NCBI GenBank assembly: GCA_029783825.1 | Contig: JAREIK010000526.1 | Span: 1-64,000 of the forward strand | Origin: Sapria himalayana | Lineage: Eukaryota; Streptophyta; Magnoliopsida; Malpighiales; Rafflesiaceae | Reading direction: 5' to 3' | DNA: 64,000 bases | Shown here: positions 46,772 through 59,179 of the stretch, piece by piece | How the letters are laid out: each line of letters starts with the position of its first letter | Numbering within the stretch: position 1 is the first letter of the stretch | The notes under the pieces: model-generated | What the model was told of the DNA's origin: nothing | What the model saw: only the letters and a program-made list of their open reading frames with translations | The model's database searches: none | Made by a program: the position numbers and the translations under genes

Positions 46772-47531
46772 ATCGAAAGAGATATGTTTGCTCTTCTGCG
46801 GGGGCTGCTCCGACCTTCCGGAAAGATTCTTTATTTGTTCTGGATCCTGAACCTGTGACCTAGCAACAATGAGTGTGGTGCTTGGGTTGCCTCTTGGAAT
46901 GGGTGACCAGCAAAGAGGAATGTTATCCAATCCTCCTACCGAACCACCCCAGTTACACCGAGCAGTCTGCAACAGAGACTCAGAAGACTCATGGCAAAGT
47001 AGGAAGCCTAGATGCTATCATAGATGCTCTTAGGGAACCTTCAGGCATAATAAGGGACTCCAATAGCAAGCATTGGCTCATCCAGCTACCAAAGGATGCT
47101 TACTAAGACATTCTGGGTGCACAAGCATAGGAGTAGGAACTCGTAGCTCAGATAAATAGAAAGTAACTAGCATTGCTAACAAGGCTTCGGCGAACAAGCG
47201 GTAGGGAAACTTATAGAAAGGGAGACTGCTCAATGAGAACAAAGAAGTAAGAGCATTGGCTTAGAGAGCTCATAGCTCAAGCAAGGGAAGAGTAGGATAT
47301 CTTAGTTAGGTTGCTCATCGGGGACTGAACTGGAATATCATCCTCGTGCTCGACATCATCCCTCGCTCTGGCCTTCCCAGCTGGCAAGGGAACAAGAGAG
47401 AGGAACTCATAGCTCACACCTCCCACTGGTGTGGTGCTTTGGCTTAGCGAGGAAAATGGGAAACTCAACTCATGAAGCCAGGAGTGGGATCAAGATCGGG
47501 AGAAGCCCGTAGTAGTGATTCAAATCCGTAC

Positions 47532-47590
47532 TGTACTGCTTGACTCAAGCTTTTTCCCGTGGCGAAATGGACTATTGTTGTTACAGAGAC
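47532..47590 (+). repeat. Diverged repeat, partner at 37,093
   Basis: Second copy of the GTACTGCTTGACTCAAGCTT repeat, with an extra segment before TTACAGAGAC. Confidence 0.7.
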
Positions 47591-48797
47591 AGGGGCTTTT
47601 CGAAAGCCTTTTCTAGAACAGGGAGGCGTTTAGTTCCTTTGGTTTGGAAGCGAGACAGATGTTGGGAAAAAGCAAGTCCTCGGTCTTGACTTTATAAGGG
47701 GCTAGGCCATTGCTTGTCGGAGCTTCCTAAACTAGCTGAAATGCTTGGGTAAATAGTCAATCAAATGCTTTCCATGAAAGTTCGTTCCTAAGCTTGAGAG
47801 CCAGGTGAGTTAGTTAGCTAGGGAAATGGGCGTACCACTGATTCTGGTCAAATTTGGATTCCGTGGGACATTGATCCAAAGCTAGTCGGTCCTATAAGGG
47901 CTCAGTCTGATCCTGAAGTCCTTTCTAAATCTGCCTTTCTTTCGGCAAGGGATACCAATTACGCTTTTGAATGCGGGCTAGCCAACTACTCTTGAGGAAC
48001 TGGACCTCTTTGCATTTCAAGCAGCTTCAGGAAGGGCAGCTAGGAAGGGAACCAGGCACATTCATAAGTTTCTGTTGTATTAGCGTACACCCGTTAAGCA
48101 AGACTCCTTGACAGAAAATGATAGAGGTTCAAGATTCTATTCACGATTCTACCCGAGTTCAGCCTTTCTGCTTAGACTTTAGAGGCGTTGGAGGCCCTTC
48201 ACCCTTTCTATTTCGCCTGCCATCTTCACTCCTGTCTCCCCGTTACCCCCCCGTGTCTATGGATATCCTTTTGTCAAGTCTTGTGGAACTCCTGAATCTT
48301 TCATTCGACGAAAAGCGGGCATAGATTCGAGAGAGGGAATGAAAGACGCTCGAGTGCCCTAATATAGATATGGAGGGAATTAAATAAGTAAGGTTGGACT
48401 CTCAGAGAGGAGAAACTGGGTTGGCTTCAGCGAGGACACGACCCCTCTTATATCCGTCTCTCTTTTTCCTGGCTATATGCCTAGCTAGCGCGCTTTTCTT
48501 TATGCTTTGTGAGGAAGTCCTTCTTTCTTTGATCTCCCGATTCTACCTCTGGATCCCCTGCCTGCTTTGTCCTTGGCTTGGCTCGATTTCTGATTGTTGA
48601 GCTCTAGAGTAGGGCAAGATAACGAGTTTCAACTGCTTCCTCGACGTTACATGAGGAGTTAGAGGGTCTGAAGGAGAATGGACTTCCTATATCTCGTAAG
48701 GCCTACCTGTACTGAGAGAGGCGTATAACTCTTTTCCCGGGTTGGTCGGAATAGGGATTCCAGTTGCTTGCCAGGCCGACATAGATTATATATATGT

Positions 48798-48810
48798 CCC
48801 CACGGTGCGG
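48798..48810 (-). repeat. Family A element, one mismatch
   Basis: ACCGCACCGTGGG on the minus strand (T to A at position 6), next to a TATATATA run. Confidence 0.65.
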
Positions 48811-50124
48811 TGGAGGGATGAAAGACTGTTGTCTGTACGGTGAAGTACATTTACCGCTTTGACAGCTGTGCGCATACCATTACCGATGGCTCGCTTCAAT
48901 ATTTTCTGAGTGACTGGCTTTAGGGCTATTGATTTATTTACAAGCATAGGAGTCGTGACTTCGAGCCTCCACAGTCTGGGGGACTCCCTTAGAAGAAGTT
49001 TTTTTGACACCAAAGGAGTCATATGGTTGGTTGCCCATGAATCTAGGTACCAATTAGGATCCTATTATAGCTAGGAAAGAGGAAGGACCAGGGAGCTTTC
49101 AAACACCTGGATATGAGTGATCAGATCGATGCTAGCATTTTCTTTTATAACTTACCCATCTTTGATTCCCACCAACCTGTGTTATCTAGCGCGGTCTTGC
49201 TAAAGCTAAAGGGTTTCTCCCTCTCGACACGTGAAAGCTCAAAGCAGTCCAGCTAAGCCAAGTCAAGCAGTGCCAGATACATATGAAATAGTTGCTGATT
49301 CTCTTCCTTCTTCAATCGATTCGATTCCTATCTCACTCGAGGGGGTACTCACTTTAAGCTCTATAGAATCCAGTTCCAGCGGAAGACTAAGTAAAGTACG
49401 GTAGCAAGTCCAATCCATCTCCTCAAGGCGAAATCAGAGAGGAGAAGTCGAAAGCGCTAACAAGGGATAAGCATTCGCCCACAAGACCAGACAGCCCGGT
49501 TATTGCAAGAACAGGAAAGAGAGCACCGCTTACGCACGCATGAAGTGCAGTTAGCTTTCTTTTCTAACTCTCACACCGGTTACGAAAGCAAGGGATATTC
49601 ACTCAGCAGAAAGGGCTCCTCTGTTAAGAACCGATTCAGGGCATGCCCCTGAGACTAGTGCTACTCCCTACCTTCCTTTGCCCATCTGAGATCGAATGAA
49701 AGGAGAGGAAAGCAAAGGTTAGTAGTCATCAATTCAGCCTTCGAACCTTGACTTCTCTACGAAGCTTATTTATAGCTATACCTTGTAACCCAGGTTACGC
49801 TCTTTAGTTCACCCCGGTTCCTTCTATTTAGATTCTTTATTCAAACTTGACTGGGAGAGAACTCTTTATTCACCTTTCTTCTCTATCTTGATGGGTCGGA
49901 TATCAGCCATCTTACCCATTCTCTTTCTCTTCAACCTTTGAGTAGACCATAGGCGGGACTGAGACTGGGCTTGCCCTACCGCTGCTCCAACCAAATTCTG
50001 GTGAATGAGCTAGTCTTGGCTTTCCTGGGTTCACTAGAAATTCCATCTATCGCACTGGATTTCCCCACTTCACTATAAGTGAGCCACTGAGAGTTCCCTA
50101 TTTCCGGCATTGATAGCTTGAAAG

Positions 50125-50137
50125 CCCACGGAGCGGT
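50125..50137 (-). repeat. Family A element, exact
   Basis: Exact on the minus strand. In that orientation CTT-C precedes and CTT follows, a second possible 3-nt duplication of CTT. Confidence 0.8.
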
Positions 50138-50591
50138 GAAGATTCCATCTTAGCCAAGGACCCCACTAACCCGCCAAAAGATCTCATCCCCCCTTCATCT
50201 TGACTGAGGAACATGAATTGGGTCTATCGTAGCTTAACTCCTTGGGGAAAGTTATCCAATAAATTAATTTCGTGGAAGCGGAATAGCTCATTTGAATGCC
50301 TATCCTCTGCCTATGCGCTTGCCTTGACTACCTGCCTGCCTTGAAGTGGCTATATTCGACAGCTTGAAGAGGGAAGAAGAAGTAGAGCGAATGCTCGTTC
50401 TGTTGGAACTCTCGATCTGATCTTGAAAGAGGGGAAAGGAGATCGATCTCAATCTTTCGAATCCTTCTCTCCTGCCATCGATCGTCCAAATGGTCGTTTC
50501 GGTCGAGTGTCCTCAATTCAATATTCAATCGATCTGGTAGCATTTTTCGTATCAGCTCTTCTGATCTGTATTTACGAAAGGCTCTATCCAA

Positions 50592-50619
50592 TTCTTCTTC
50601 TTCTTCTTCTTCTTCTTCT
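50592..50619 (+). repeat. (TTC)9 microsatellite
   Basis: Nine uninterrupted TTC units plus one T; likely to vary in length between individuals. Confidence 0.95.
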
Positions 50620-50812
50620 ATTCTATATGGCCGATTCTCTTTAGCAAGAAAGCATGTTCAATGGGTCGTAGTATAGTTTAGTTTGTTTTTTTTGCTGGCA
50701 GCAAACTATCACTGCCAGTTCCTTTTCTTTCTTGGGTCAGTCATTCCCGGCAAGCAATCAAGCATTCCATCGAAGCAGTAGACGTTCTCGGTTCAGTGTG
50801 CCAAGCCGCTTT

Positions 50813-50890
50813 CAAGCATTCCAGCGAGCCTCTGTCCTTTATAAATAAGTATAAGGCAATCCTGTCTCCTCTCTCTGCTCTTTCAAATCG
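50813..50890 (+). repeat. Diverged repeat, partner at 54,377
   Basis: CAAGCATTCCAGCGAGCCTC continues to TCTGTCCTTT, AAGGCAAT and TCAAATCG. Compared with 54,377-54,428 it carries two extra segments of about 11 and 15 nt. A third partial copy, CAATCAAGCATTCCATCGA, lies at 50,754. Confidence 0.75.
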
Positions 50891-52689
50891 CTCTGTCCAC
50901 TAACTCCATTCCTCAGCAAAGCAATCCGGCCTTCTGCGGAGATAAGCGGACAAGACAGGAGGTACCAATGCTTTCTTTCTACTAAGAGCCATCCCCTCGC
51001 TCAGTCCAATTGGTTCTCTATCTTTCTTTCCTAAAAATGTGAGCAGCTTCAGTTAGTAGTTCTGCTCGAGTGGAACGGTTCTATTTCATATCTTCCTCCT
51101 ATTGTGTTGGTGAGAAACCTTTTCCCTCCTTTCTATTTATAAAGTGAAAGTCGTTGCCAGGTGCAAGCTTTGAAGTAGCGCGCTACCCACTAGGTTAAAT
51201 AAAATGATTCTTGTAGCCCCCCGCTTTTCTAGGAAAAGTCAACACTCATTGTTGGGAGTCCTGGGATCGGCTAGCGAGGGAAAGAATAAATCCGTTGATA
51301 ACAACCCTGGAGGTTAGATACCTTTTCTGATGCTTCTTCCCACAGATTCAACTCGTAAAGCACCTCCTTTTTCCGCCGAGATGCTTCTCTTTTCTTTTTA
51401 GTGGCGCATGCCAGGCTGTCTCTTTCATTTGGTAGTTCTGGGTATTTTTCCATGAGACGGAGCGAACTCCCTTGCTCTTGGCTTTCCTTCTTGTTTGAAG
51501 TTGGCGGATACCATTCGGATTCTAGGATTCAGCTTCTGCGTCTAATAATTGGGTACACTCGCCAGGAGCCTTATTCTCCTATTCGCGAGAGTTTCACTTG
51601 CTTAGGCTTCCTCTTGGCTTTCTTCAGGTGATCCTGACAAAGAGATCTTGGTTTATAGCACCATTAGATTGGGAATAGCATATAGGTGTATTATAGCTTT
51701 TGCCGCTGCTTTGCTTCATCCTCTCCATTTCTAGCCCTTGTAGGTTGAGTTGACCCAGAAAGGTATATATTTAGGCACCTCTAGGAAGGGAAAACGGCTT
51801 CATTACCGAAAAACATCCGTTGATCTTCAGAAAGGCTCTTTCTTGGATAGTAACCTGTTATGTTGGCTTGGCCCCTTCCCTGGAGTCCCTTTTTTTTAGT
51901 ATTTGAGAAGCAACCTCTCTTCCCATTTAGGTCGGAGCCTCAAGATGAGTTTGAGTTACAGGGTTATTCACAGGTTTGAGTGAGATACATTAAATATGAT
52001 TTTAAGCAACGAGCGAAAGTAGCTGTTCGTCGGAAAGACTTCTTCTCTTCTCCTTTTGCATCGCCCATTTCGTCGTCTACTAAATAATATATGCTCCTGG
52101 TTGGGTAGGAACTCTGGCTACCTTGTACGTAAGACTTTATCTTTATTCGCGAGAAAAGCATGCCATAATCTCTTAGGGAATAGTTGCATACGGGAGTCTT
52201 CCGAATGGTAAACTATATATAGGCCTAGGCAGTTTAGTTTCCCTTGTATAGTTGCCCTTTCCGAAGTTAGTGAGCCTAGCTCAACCGTTGTGAGAGGTTT
52301 TGAAAGAAAGGCCTTGTCAGCAAGATCTTAGTCAACGGCATCTGCCAACAAATAAGTCTTTTACGCTAAGAAGCTCTTCTTCAGTTAGTTCCGCGGAAAG
52401 AAATTGCTTGATGAGATAAATGCAGGTATTCTACAGTTTCCATTGCATTTCCAATTATTCATTGATACAAAAGGATACAAGTGAGTTACCGAGTAGCATT
52501 CGATTGGTTTTTCTATATCTAACTCAGTAGTAATATTATTTCTTTGAAACCCTGATCGAGCCGAAAGAAAAAAAAGAATATGGATTTAGGCTAGCGCTTG
52601 CTGTTGCCATTGGTTCAGATCTGATTGCATAGCATTATTGTTGAAAGGCTTGCTGACTCGGAGATTGGTGAATTAGGAAGTTGACTTAC

Positions 52690-52702
52690 CCCATGGAGCG
52701 GT
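52690..52702 (-). repeat. Family A element, CCATGG variant
   Basis: ACCGCTCCATGGG on the minus strand (G to A at position 9), the same variant as at 57,755. Confidence 0.75.
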
Positions 52703-54376
52703 AGGGTTAGGGATTCAATTCAATGGCTTCCAAGCCCGGAAATGCAGTGTGATTTGATCGATCTATCTGCTCCGGCAAACGAGTCATCCGAGTGAATGAG
52801 TCCACCAAAGATCGATAACCTTCGCCCTTTAAGTTCAGAAAGATCTCCAAGAGCTCTCTTTGTCTTTCCTTTCTGCTTTGGTTTGACTGTATATCATTAT
52901 ATCATTGGCTTTCCTTCAAATAGAGGATCATTCTCCAGCTATGTCTCTGCGCATGACTTGCTCAACCTTTTCCATATCCGCACCACTTGTTCAACCTGCG
53001 CACGACTTGAGCAACTGCACTACTCTTGGTTTCGAAACGGATTCCTCATCTTTTAGCCTTGATCGGCTCTCGAACCGGCCGGCCTAAGCCTAAGACACAA
53101 ATGGAAATCTCGTTCCTTTAGCCTGTATACCTCTTTGATCCTTTGTTTGGCTCCTGTTGGGGATCTTCCTTCTTCTATTCATATGAGAATTCAACCATAG
53201 CATCTCAGAGCTCATACACCTTGATCAGCCCTCTTGCCTGGACGGCTGATGATTCTCTCACTCGCTGAGTTCGCCATTCCGACGATAGAAAGGTGGTTCA
53301 GTCGGGTGGTCGATCAACGGCTACATCGGCTATGGGGGGAAGAGAAGCAAGTAGTTCCTCCCGGTTGCGAGATAGCGATCTCAGTTGTGGTGGTGAATCT
53401 CCTGCAGTGCCGGCAAGATCATCCATTGGTTACGTCGACCCGAGAAGAGCAGGCTTTCAGTTCGAGTCTTGCTCCTGTCGCCTCATTAGGCTTGGTAGGT
53501 TCAAAATATGGGTATGCTTGTCTTTACTTGATATTGTTTGTAAAGGGATCCATTTTACAAAAAGTCCTAAGGGGCCAGCAAACGGATACCCTTCCTTTTT
53601 AGTCAGCTGAGGAGTTGGTCGCTCATTAGCCAGATGGAGGAGTCTTGCTTGAATCCACCCATGCTTCAATTGCTCTTGAGTCGGTACCCGAGATAAAGAA
53701 GGCACCCGGTCTCCCGCCTTCAGTGGATCTCTTTCTACTCGTGCATGCCTCTTCCGTCGATGACGTGATCTCTGAAATTCGATCGATTGGAGTCGGATCA
53801 TGATCTCATTCCTCCCCTCAATACTCGGGTTAGTTCTTTCAGCCGATGAGGAAAGCTGCTTCTCGACTTTGGCTGGGCCAGTTCTTCTGGTTGGACTACT
53901 TCCTCTGACTAGGCTACTTTCTTTGGTACTGGCAATCGGGAATGCCGTTCAAAGAAAACAAGTAGCTTAGGGAAACTTGTTCTCGTTCCTCTGGTTGGGT
54001 TAGCTGTTTAGACCGATAGAGGAGGAGACCAGTAAAAAGAACTAGTCTAAGGCTTGGGAACGGTGGTAGTTGAGATGGTCTAGGCACACGTTCAATAAGG
54101 CAATAGTTTCAGCAAGGAGTTCCAATCATTCAAACAAGACGCATAAGGGGGTGGATGCTTTTTATGCAAAAAAGACAAAACGGGATTGGATTTCCACTCA
54201 TAAGGAAGGAAGGTTAGGTGCCTTTGATAGGGTTTTCTTTTTGGTTGAAATGGGATGGTGTTCAAACTCCCGAAATGCAGTCTATCCAGCAAACGGATGC
54301 CACTTTCGAACTTAGAAAGGGGAGTGCTAACGCGCGCACTTCAATTTTATCGCCGAAGTCAGTCCGGTCAATCAAT

Positions 54377-54428
54377 CAAGCATTCCATCGAGCCTCTGTC
54401 CTTTAGAAGGCAATTCTGTCTCAAATCG
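54377..54428 (+). repeat. Diverged repeat, partner at 50,813
   Basis: The compact copy: CAAGCATTCCATCGAGCCTC, TCTGTCCTTTAGAAGGCAAT, TCTGTCTCAAATCG. Confidence 0.75.
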
Positions 54429-55213
54429 TAGGGGAGTTCATTCAGGTACCTCGCATCTCTCAAGCAAGGACAGGTTAGAATGCGAAGGAGCCGATTACTT
54501 AGAGTAATAAAGCTGGCGGGACTACTTGACTTGAATAGGAAATCGGATTCATTTGATTGCTTTCTGGAATCTGTGAATGCGTAAACTACAAGTAGTCGGA
54601 GTCCCTCCTGGGCCCAGGCACATATTTTCATTTCGTTGATCCCCGTCTTCCTCGTCATATAGCACAGAAGTCTGATTTCCAACTCACATGCAGCTTCTTA
54701 TTGACAAATTGCAACGTGAGTTTGCCATGATTGATCCTAGTTTTAGAAAGAACATCGAGAGAAAAAGCCAAGACCCTTCTACCGGATTACGCTTTCAAAT
54801 AGCCAGGAGCGTAGCGAAAAAAAAGAAGTCATCTTGGTCCGGTGGTACCTTACTCTCTATACTTAACATATCTTGCTTCCCTCTCACCATCTCTTCGGAA
54901 TGACACAGAATTCCTACTCCCCAAGCGGAGCACTCACGATACCCCAAATCGAGTATAATAGTGGCCCTTCACGTCAGGAAGGAAAATAAACAGGGGGACG
55001 GTCTCCACAAGTAGGTCTTGTCTCCGCCAGCGGGGAAAACCTATCTGGAATTTTATAGATAGGCGTAGTGAAGTTCATGTCGTATGCTAAGATGCTTTGA
55101 CCTGTCATTCTGAATCTTTTGGTAAAAAAAGGAATATGAAAAGCAATCCACCCAAGGACTCATGCTAGGGGATTTGATTCATCTCGATAAATTCCTTCCT
55201 AAAAGGAGCTATA

Positions 55214-55249
55214 GCCACTCGACCTGCCCTTGATCCTCACCCTCAGAGC
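55214..55249 (+). repeat. Family B dispersed repeat, longest copy
   Basis: CCACTCGACCTGCCCTTGAT followed by CCTCACCCTCAGAGCG. It has both arms and one mismatch in the core (CAGAG for CGGAG). Confidence 0.75.
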
Positions 55250-55379
55250 GGCGAAGCAGAATTGTTTTGGGGTTTCCCTCGCCGCTACCGTATATCTCCT
55301 CGGTAAGATGCGATCCGAAAGGAACCGAATTCGAACATTGGATATGCCAATAATTCGGGAGGGGGATTGGTTGTGCTGA

Positions 55380-55392
55380 CCCCCCCCCCCCC
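55380..55392 (+). repeat. Homopolymer of 13 C
   Basis: Thirteen C in a row after TGCTGA; prone to length error in replication and sequencing. Confidence 0.9.
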
Positions 55393-57754
55393 TTGCATTA
55401 GTTTCTGTTGCTGTTGTTTGGGACGGTTACATGATCTCAATGTTGCGTGCGAAATGCATCTCATGATCCGCGTTGTACGACCATCGGGAACAGCTTTTTT
55501 CTTCCTATGTTCGAGACCTTGCTTTCATAGGTGTGCTACGATCGCATTGCATGAGAGAGGGCATCGTAAGTAGCATGCGGAGGAGCTCAGATACGCCCCA
55601 TAATAATGAAGGGCTGAAGAAACACACTCTTTTTTGGGTAGACCCTTTCCAAGCAGAACCAATTCCTTAGTGGCTCGATGACTATCCTTTAGTTAGTGCT
55701 GGACCGCTTCATCGCTTCATTAAGTATGTCTTCCTGTAGCTGCCATTTACTTGACTAACCAACCTGACGTAAGGTCACCATAGGTTGACTGCCGAAGGGT
55801 CTCGGTTCTTACCAAGCGAAGCGGTCTTTGGTTGCAGCATGAAGGGAAGCAAGTGCTCATTGGTGGAAAGACCGGCAGCAACGACGGATCTCTCTTATTG
55901 GCAACAGCAACCGAGGGTCCTTTTCCGCTGATCATTGCGCCGCTCGGCTGGTGCTTCTCCCCCTATCAGGTAAGGCGGTATCGATCTATTCCTCCGTCCC
56001 ATTCATGGAAGGTACCCTTCACCCTTACTCTACCATTATTATAGATTATAGGGGTATGGGATGAATCAGTCTCCATTCCGAATCCTATAAGAAACTGCTG
56101 GAGGAAGGAAAGTTGCATGCAAAAGATCTGTAGGGGGGCTTCAGTCAAATCGGCCCTACGAGCCAAAAAAACCATCCTCACCCCTAGGATGCGCTAACGC
56201 CCTTAAGGCGAGGCGCTCATTCCGTTGCTTGTTTGGCCTACTCTTGCCGGGGCTTTCTTGGTCCTACGCAGGTACTTGTGAATTCAAAGGCAAAAGAGAA
56301 GAAGAGAAGATGGACACCCCGTTTGCTGCTCAAACCAGTAGGAGGAAATGCTATTCATACAGTAGTGAAAGCAGGGTACGCAACAGGAGAAAGTCTTTCC
56401 TGGTCTCGGAAGAGATGCAGCATGACGAGCCAGAAGTGGTATACTATTTAGTTTTGTACATGACGTCACCCCTATGCCCATTGGGAGGAGGGGTAGTTAG
56501 TTTTCTCGGCATCGCGAAAAGCCCAAAAAAGCCGTTGAGCGCGCTTTATCAAATCAAATCCTCACTTTTTTGGCTTCTTGCTTGCCTACTTGCTAGCTGT
56601 CACGGACTTAGCGATCTCAGTCCGTGCGGCACTTGACTTGTGCTGGCCTGCTCGTCCAGCTTTAATGCAGCTAACTCAGCTTAGCTGCTCAAGGCATCAG
56701 CAACATGATTCAGTCTCCCGAAAAAAAACCATTTAAGCAATCTTCTAGACTGATAGTGACAGAGAACTCGTTAGTCAGTAAAGCCCACGGCAGGTGCTGC
56801 TGTTAGTAAAACAAACCAAGCTGGATACAGCCAGGGGATAGCTGACTCGATAGCTCGTTATCCTACTCCTCTCGAATTTCTTCCTTCGGCTCCTCCAGCA
56901 CATGGTAACTTACGCTCTACAATAGCACGTTCTAGCTCTATAGCTCTATCCCAGGTTAACGGGGAATTATTTACTTGCAGGCAGGGTTTGACGGTCTAGC
57001 ACGCTTCCCAACTCGAGGTCTGGAAAAAGGCATTTTTATAGAACGATGGGTTTTAAAGAGGAAGTTCAAAGGCTAGAGTCAGCAAGGTTCTTTCTCCCAC
57101 GGGTAAGGTTTTGTTGTATTGGAAGTAAGTAGTGAGTAAGCCTATGAGCCTTGGAGGAGTAGGGTTGATTCAAAGCTATCCCTGGGCTGACGAATAAGCT
57201 AAGTGCCCTAAAACCCTGCAAGAAAGGATAGAGCTAGATTACTCCCAAGTGCTAGTTCTGTAGCAAGAGCTAGTCATTCCCACGTGCCCAGCCTTATAGG
57301 AAGAAGCTAGCCCTTTGCAAAACCCTGCAGCCCTGCCTTCTATCCTATCCGTAAGCCCCTAATCCAGCGCTCTAACTCGGAGTAGTAGTAGAACCCGTAT
57401 CCAAGAAGCAAACCAGCCCACGAGCTAATGTATAAGCTAATGAGTCTCTCTTTTCTCCCCAGGGATCTGGATCCTAAGTAAGGAGATAGTAATCTCAGGC
57501 CTAAAGGAAGCAAGGTGAGGATAGAAGAAGGCAACCTGCCATCAAGTAAGCCCCTTCCCATGGTATGGTAGGCTAAGCCAGAACGAGAGAACTGCGCTTA
57601 CGCCCGCCTTTTGTTCACACCAAGACTGAACCACGTGAAAGGAAAGCTAGTCGAACTAGAGCGGGAAGGATTGCAGCTAAGCAAAGACCATATTCTGTAA
57701 CAGCAAAAGCAGCACTGACTTCTTTCTCTTATACCGCCACTGCCTTGCTTCTTA

Positions 57755-57767
57755 CCGCTCCATGGGC
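57755..57767 (+). repeat. Family A element, CCATGG variant
   Basis: ACCGCTCCATGGG, about 190 bp from the end of the copia fragment. Confidence 0.75.
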
Positions 57768-57956
57768 CTCTAAGAAACCACAACTCACGTGATCTCTCTA
57801 TCCAATTTATTACTGAATCTCCGATTACCATGCTGCGCTTTTCGCTCCTTATCACGTACAGAACGAAGTGAATCTTATTTAAACATTCATTGCTATGGGC
57901 CCCTCTTATTGCACTGAATGACGGATCACATGGGGTGGATCCTACTAATGCAATGT

Positions 57957-58330
57957 TTTCTCCGTGTAGGAAGGCATTTTTCACATCTAGCTGGTATAGG
58001 GACCACTTCTTTGATGCTGCAATAGCCAGTAAAGTCCTAATATTCACAACTGGACTGAATGTTTCCTCAAAATCTATCCAATATTCTTGAGCAAAGCCTT
58101 TTGCTACAAGCCGTTTGTACCTCTAGAAAAAAAAGGAGCCATCGGCTTTATGCTTTACCTTGTACACCTACTTGTTTCAAATCGATCGCTTACCCTTAAA
58201 GGAACCAAATCAACTCCCAGGTAGGATTTCTTTCTTTCAAGAGCTTGTAGCTCTTCAACCATGGTCTCTCTCCAACATGATTGAGAGGACGCTTCCTAAA
58301 AGGAATAAGGTTCTTTTATAGAGAAGAGAG
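57957..58330 (-). mobile_element. Ty1/copia RT N-terminal fragment
   Basis: On the minus strand: CWRETMVEELQALERKKS (from about 58,285), LVPL and GKRSI in shifted frames, VYKVKHKADGSFF, then [20 protein letters not shown] and [19 protein letters not shown], ending [16 protein letters not shown] at about 57,957. This is the beginning of the copia reverse transcriptase as far as the first catalytic-region block ([10 protein letters not shown]). After HGE the match stops abruptly although the frame stays open to 57,598, so the downstream part is unrelated DNA fused to it. Small frameshifts upstream of 58,140 show age. It is an internal fragment without LTRs, in the same orientation as the copia piece at 45 kb. 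Confidence 0.9.
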
Positions 58331-58994
58331 ACTAGCAAGATATACACGATGACAAGGAGAGTAGCGAATTGCATGAAACCAAAGCCTAGAACAGGACGAG
58401 AGGAATGGCCTACCTCAGGCATGTTGTCTAGAACTGGATCATGGCTTGAGTCTGGAGAGAGAGAAGCATTAGTTTACTGATCTCTTTCAGGTCCTGGCTG
58501 AGCTTCAAAAAGATCTGGTGTTAGACGAAGTTATACACTATGGTTGATGGTGTATGAGTCACAGGCTTCTCTGGCTGATATATATGAGTAATAATTCACG
58601 GTGATACTCTCCGAGGGCAAACAAAACTAGACTAATCAGTGTAGGAGAAGTGGAAGTGGAAGTAGTGGAGGCAGAAGAGAATGTAGCAAATCCCCACTCC
58701 CCCTGAAAGTAGCTAATTCAAAGCAAAGGCAGAAAGGAAAGGGTGGGGACAGGGAAACATTCGTCAAAGGAAAGTCTCGGGCCTCTACTACTAGAATAGA
58801 AAGGAATAACCTTGCCTCATTCCAGATTCTAGACTCTTCAATTCAGTTCTTCCTTTAGTCAGGAATTTATTTAACCTCGACGGACCACAGCCCAGTCGAA
58901 AACTGCAATAGATTTGACCACATACTATTCTGATGAGGGGGATTGGTATGGGAGCTCTGATCCTGATCCTTGCCATTGCCCTAAGAGAATAGAA
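58331..58994. other. Spacer between copia fragment and 155-bp repeat
   Basis: The first 60-70 nt may continue the copia fragment (SLFSIKEPYSF-like reading on the minus strand). The remainder is unrecognised, with purine-rich stretches. Confidence 0.45.
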
Positions 58995-59149
58995 TGGGGA
59001 GAAAGATTTTGCATGTAAATGTATACAATGGATTGGTTGTAACGAGGTTGTATATAATCCAATGTTCAGTGAGACGACTTTCCTTCTAAGACATGCTGAA
59101 TCGCTTGAATTAGTTGAAGGACCGCTGGTCCCACTAGAGAGGAGAGTTA
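58995..59149 (-). repeat. Diverged ~155-bp repeat, partner at 44,851-45,006
   Basis: Inverted copy. In one frame both copies can be read with similar residues (TLLSSG, STNSSDS, SLNIGLYT), which hints at a shared coding ancestor, not recognised. Confidence 0.85.
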
Positions 59150-59179
59150 GGAAATTTCGCATATCCGCTGTGTGAGTTA

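Larger units (their letters stand above)
45331..57956. other. Long spacer, no recognisable gene
   Basis: About 12.6 kb. It contains Family A copies at 45,726, 46,759, 48,798, 50,125, 52,690 and 57,755, a Family B copy at 55,214, a (TTC)9 run at 50,592, a 13-C run at 55,380 and the repeat copies at 47,532, 50,813 and 54,377. Open frames 53,234-53,602 (122 aa), 56,229-56,636 (135 aa) and 55,832-56,044 are not recognisable in any frame. Confidence 0.55.

Noticed and set aside
56229..56636. 135-codon open frame and its overlapping frame (VKAGYATGESLSW)
   Set aside because: I compared it by memory with rpl2, ccm and other mitochondrial proteins and found no consistent match; the length is within chance for this much sequence.
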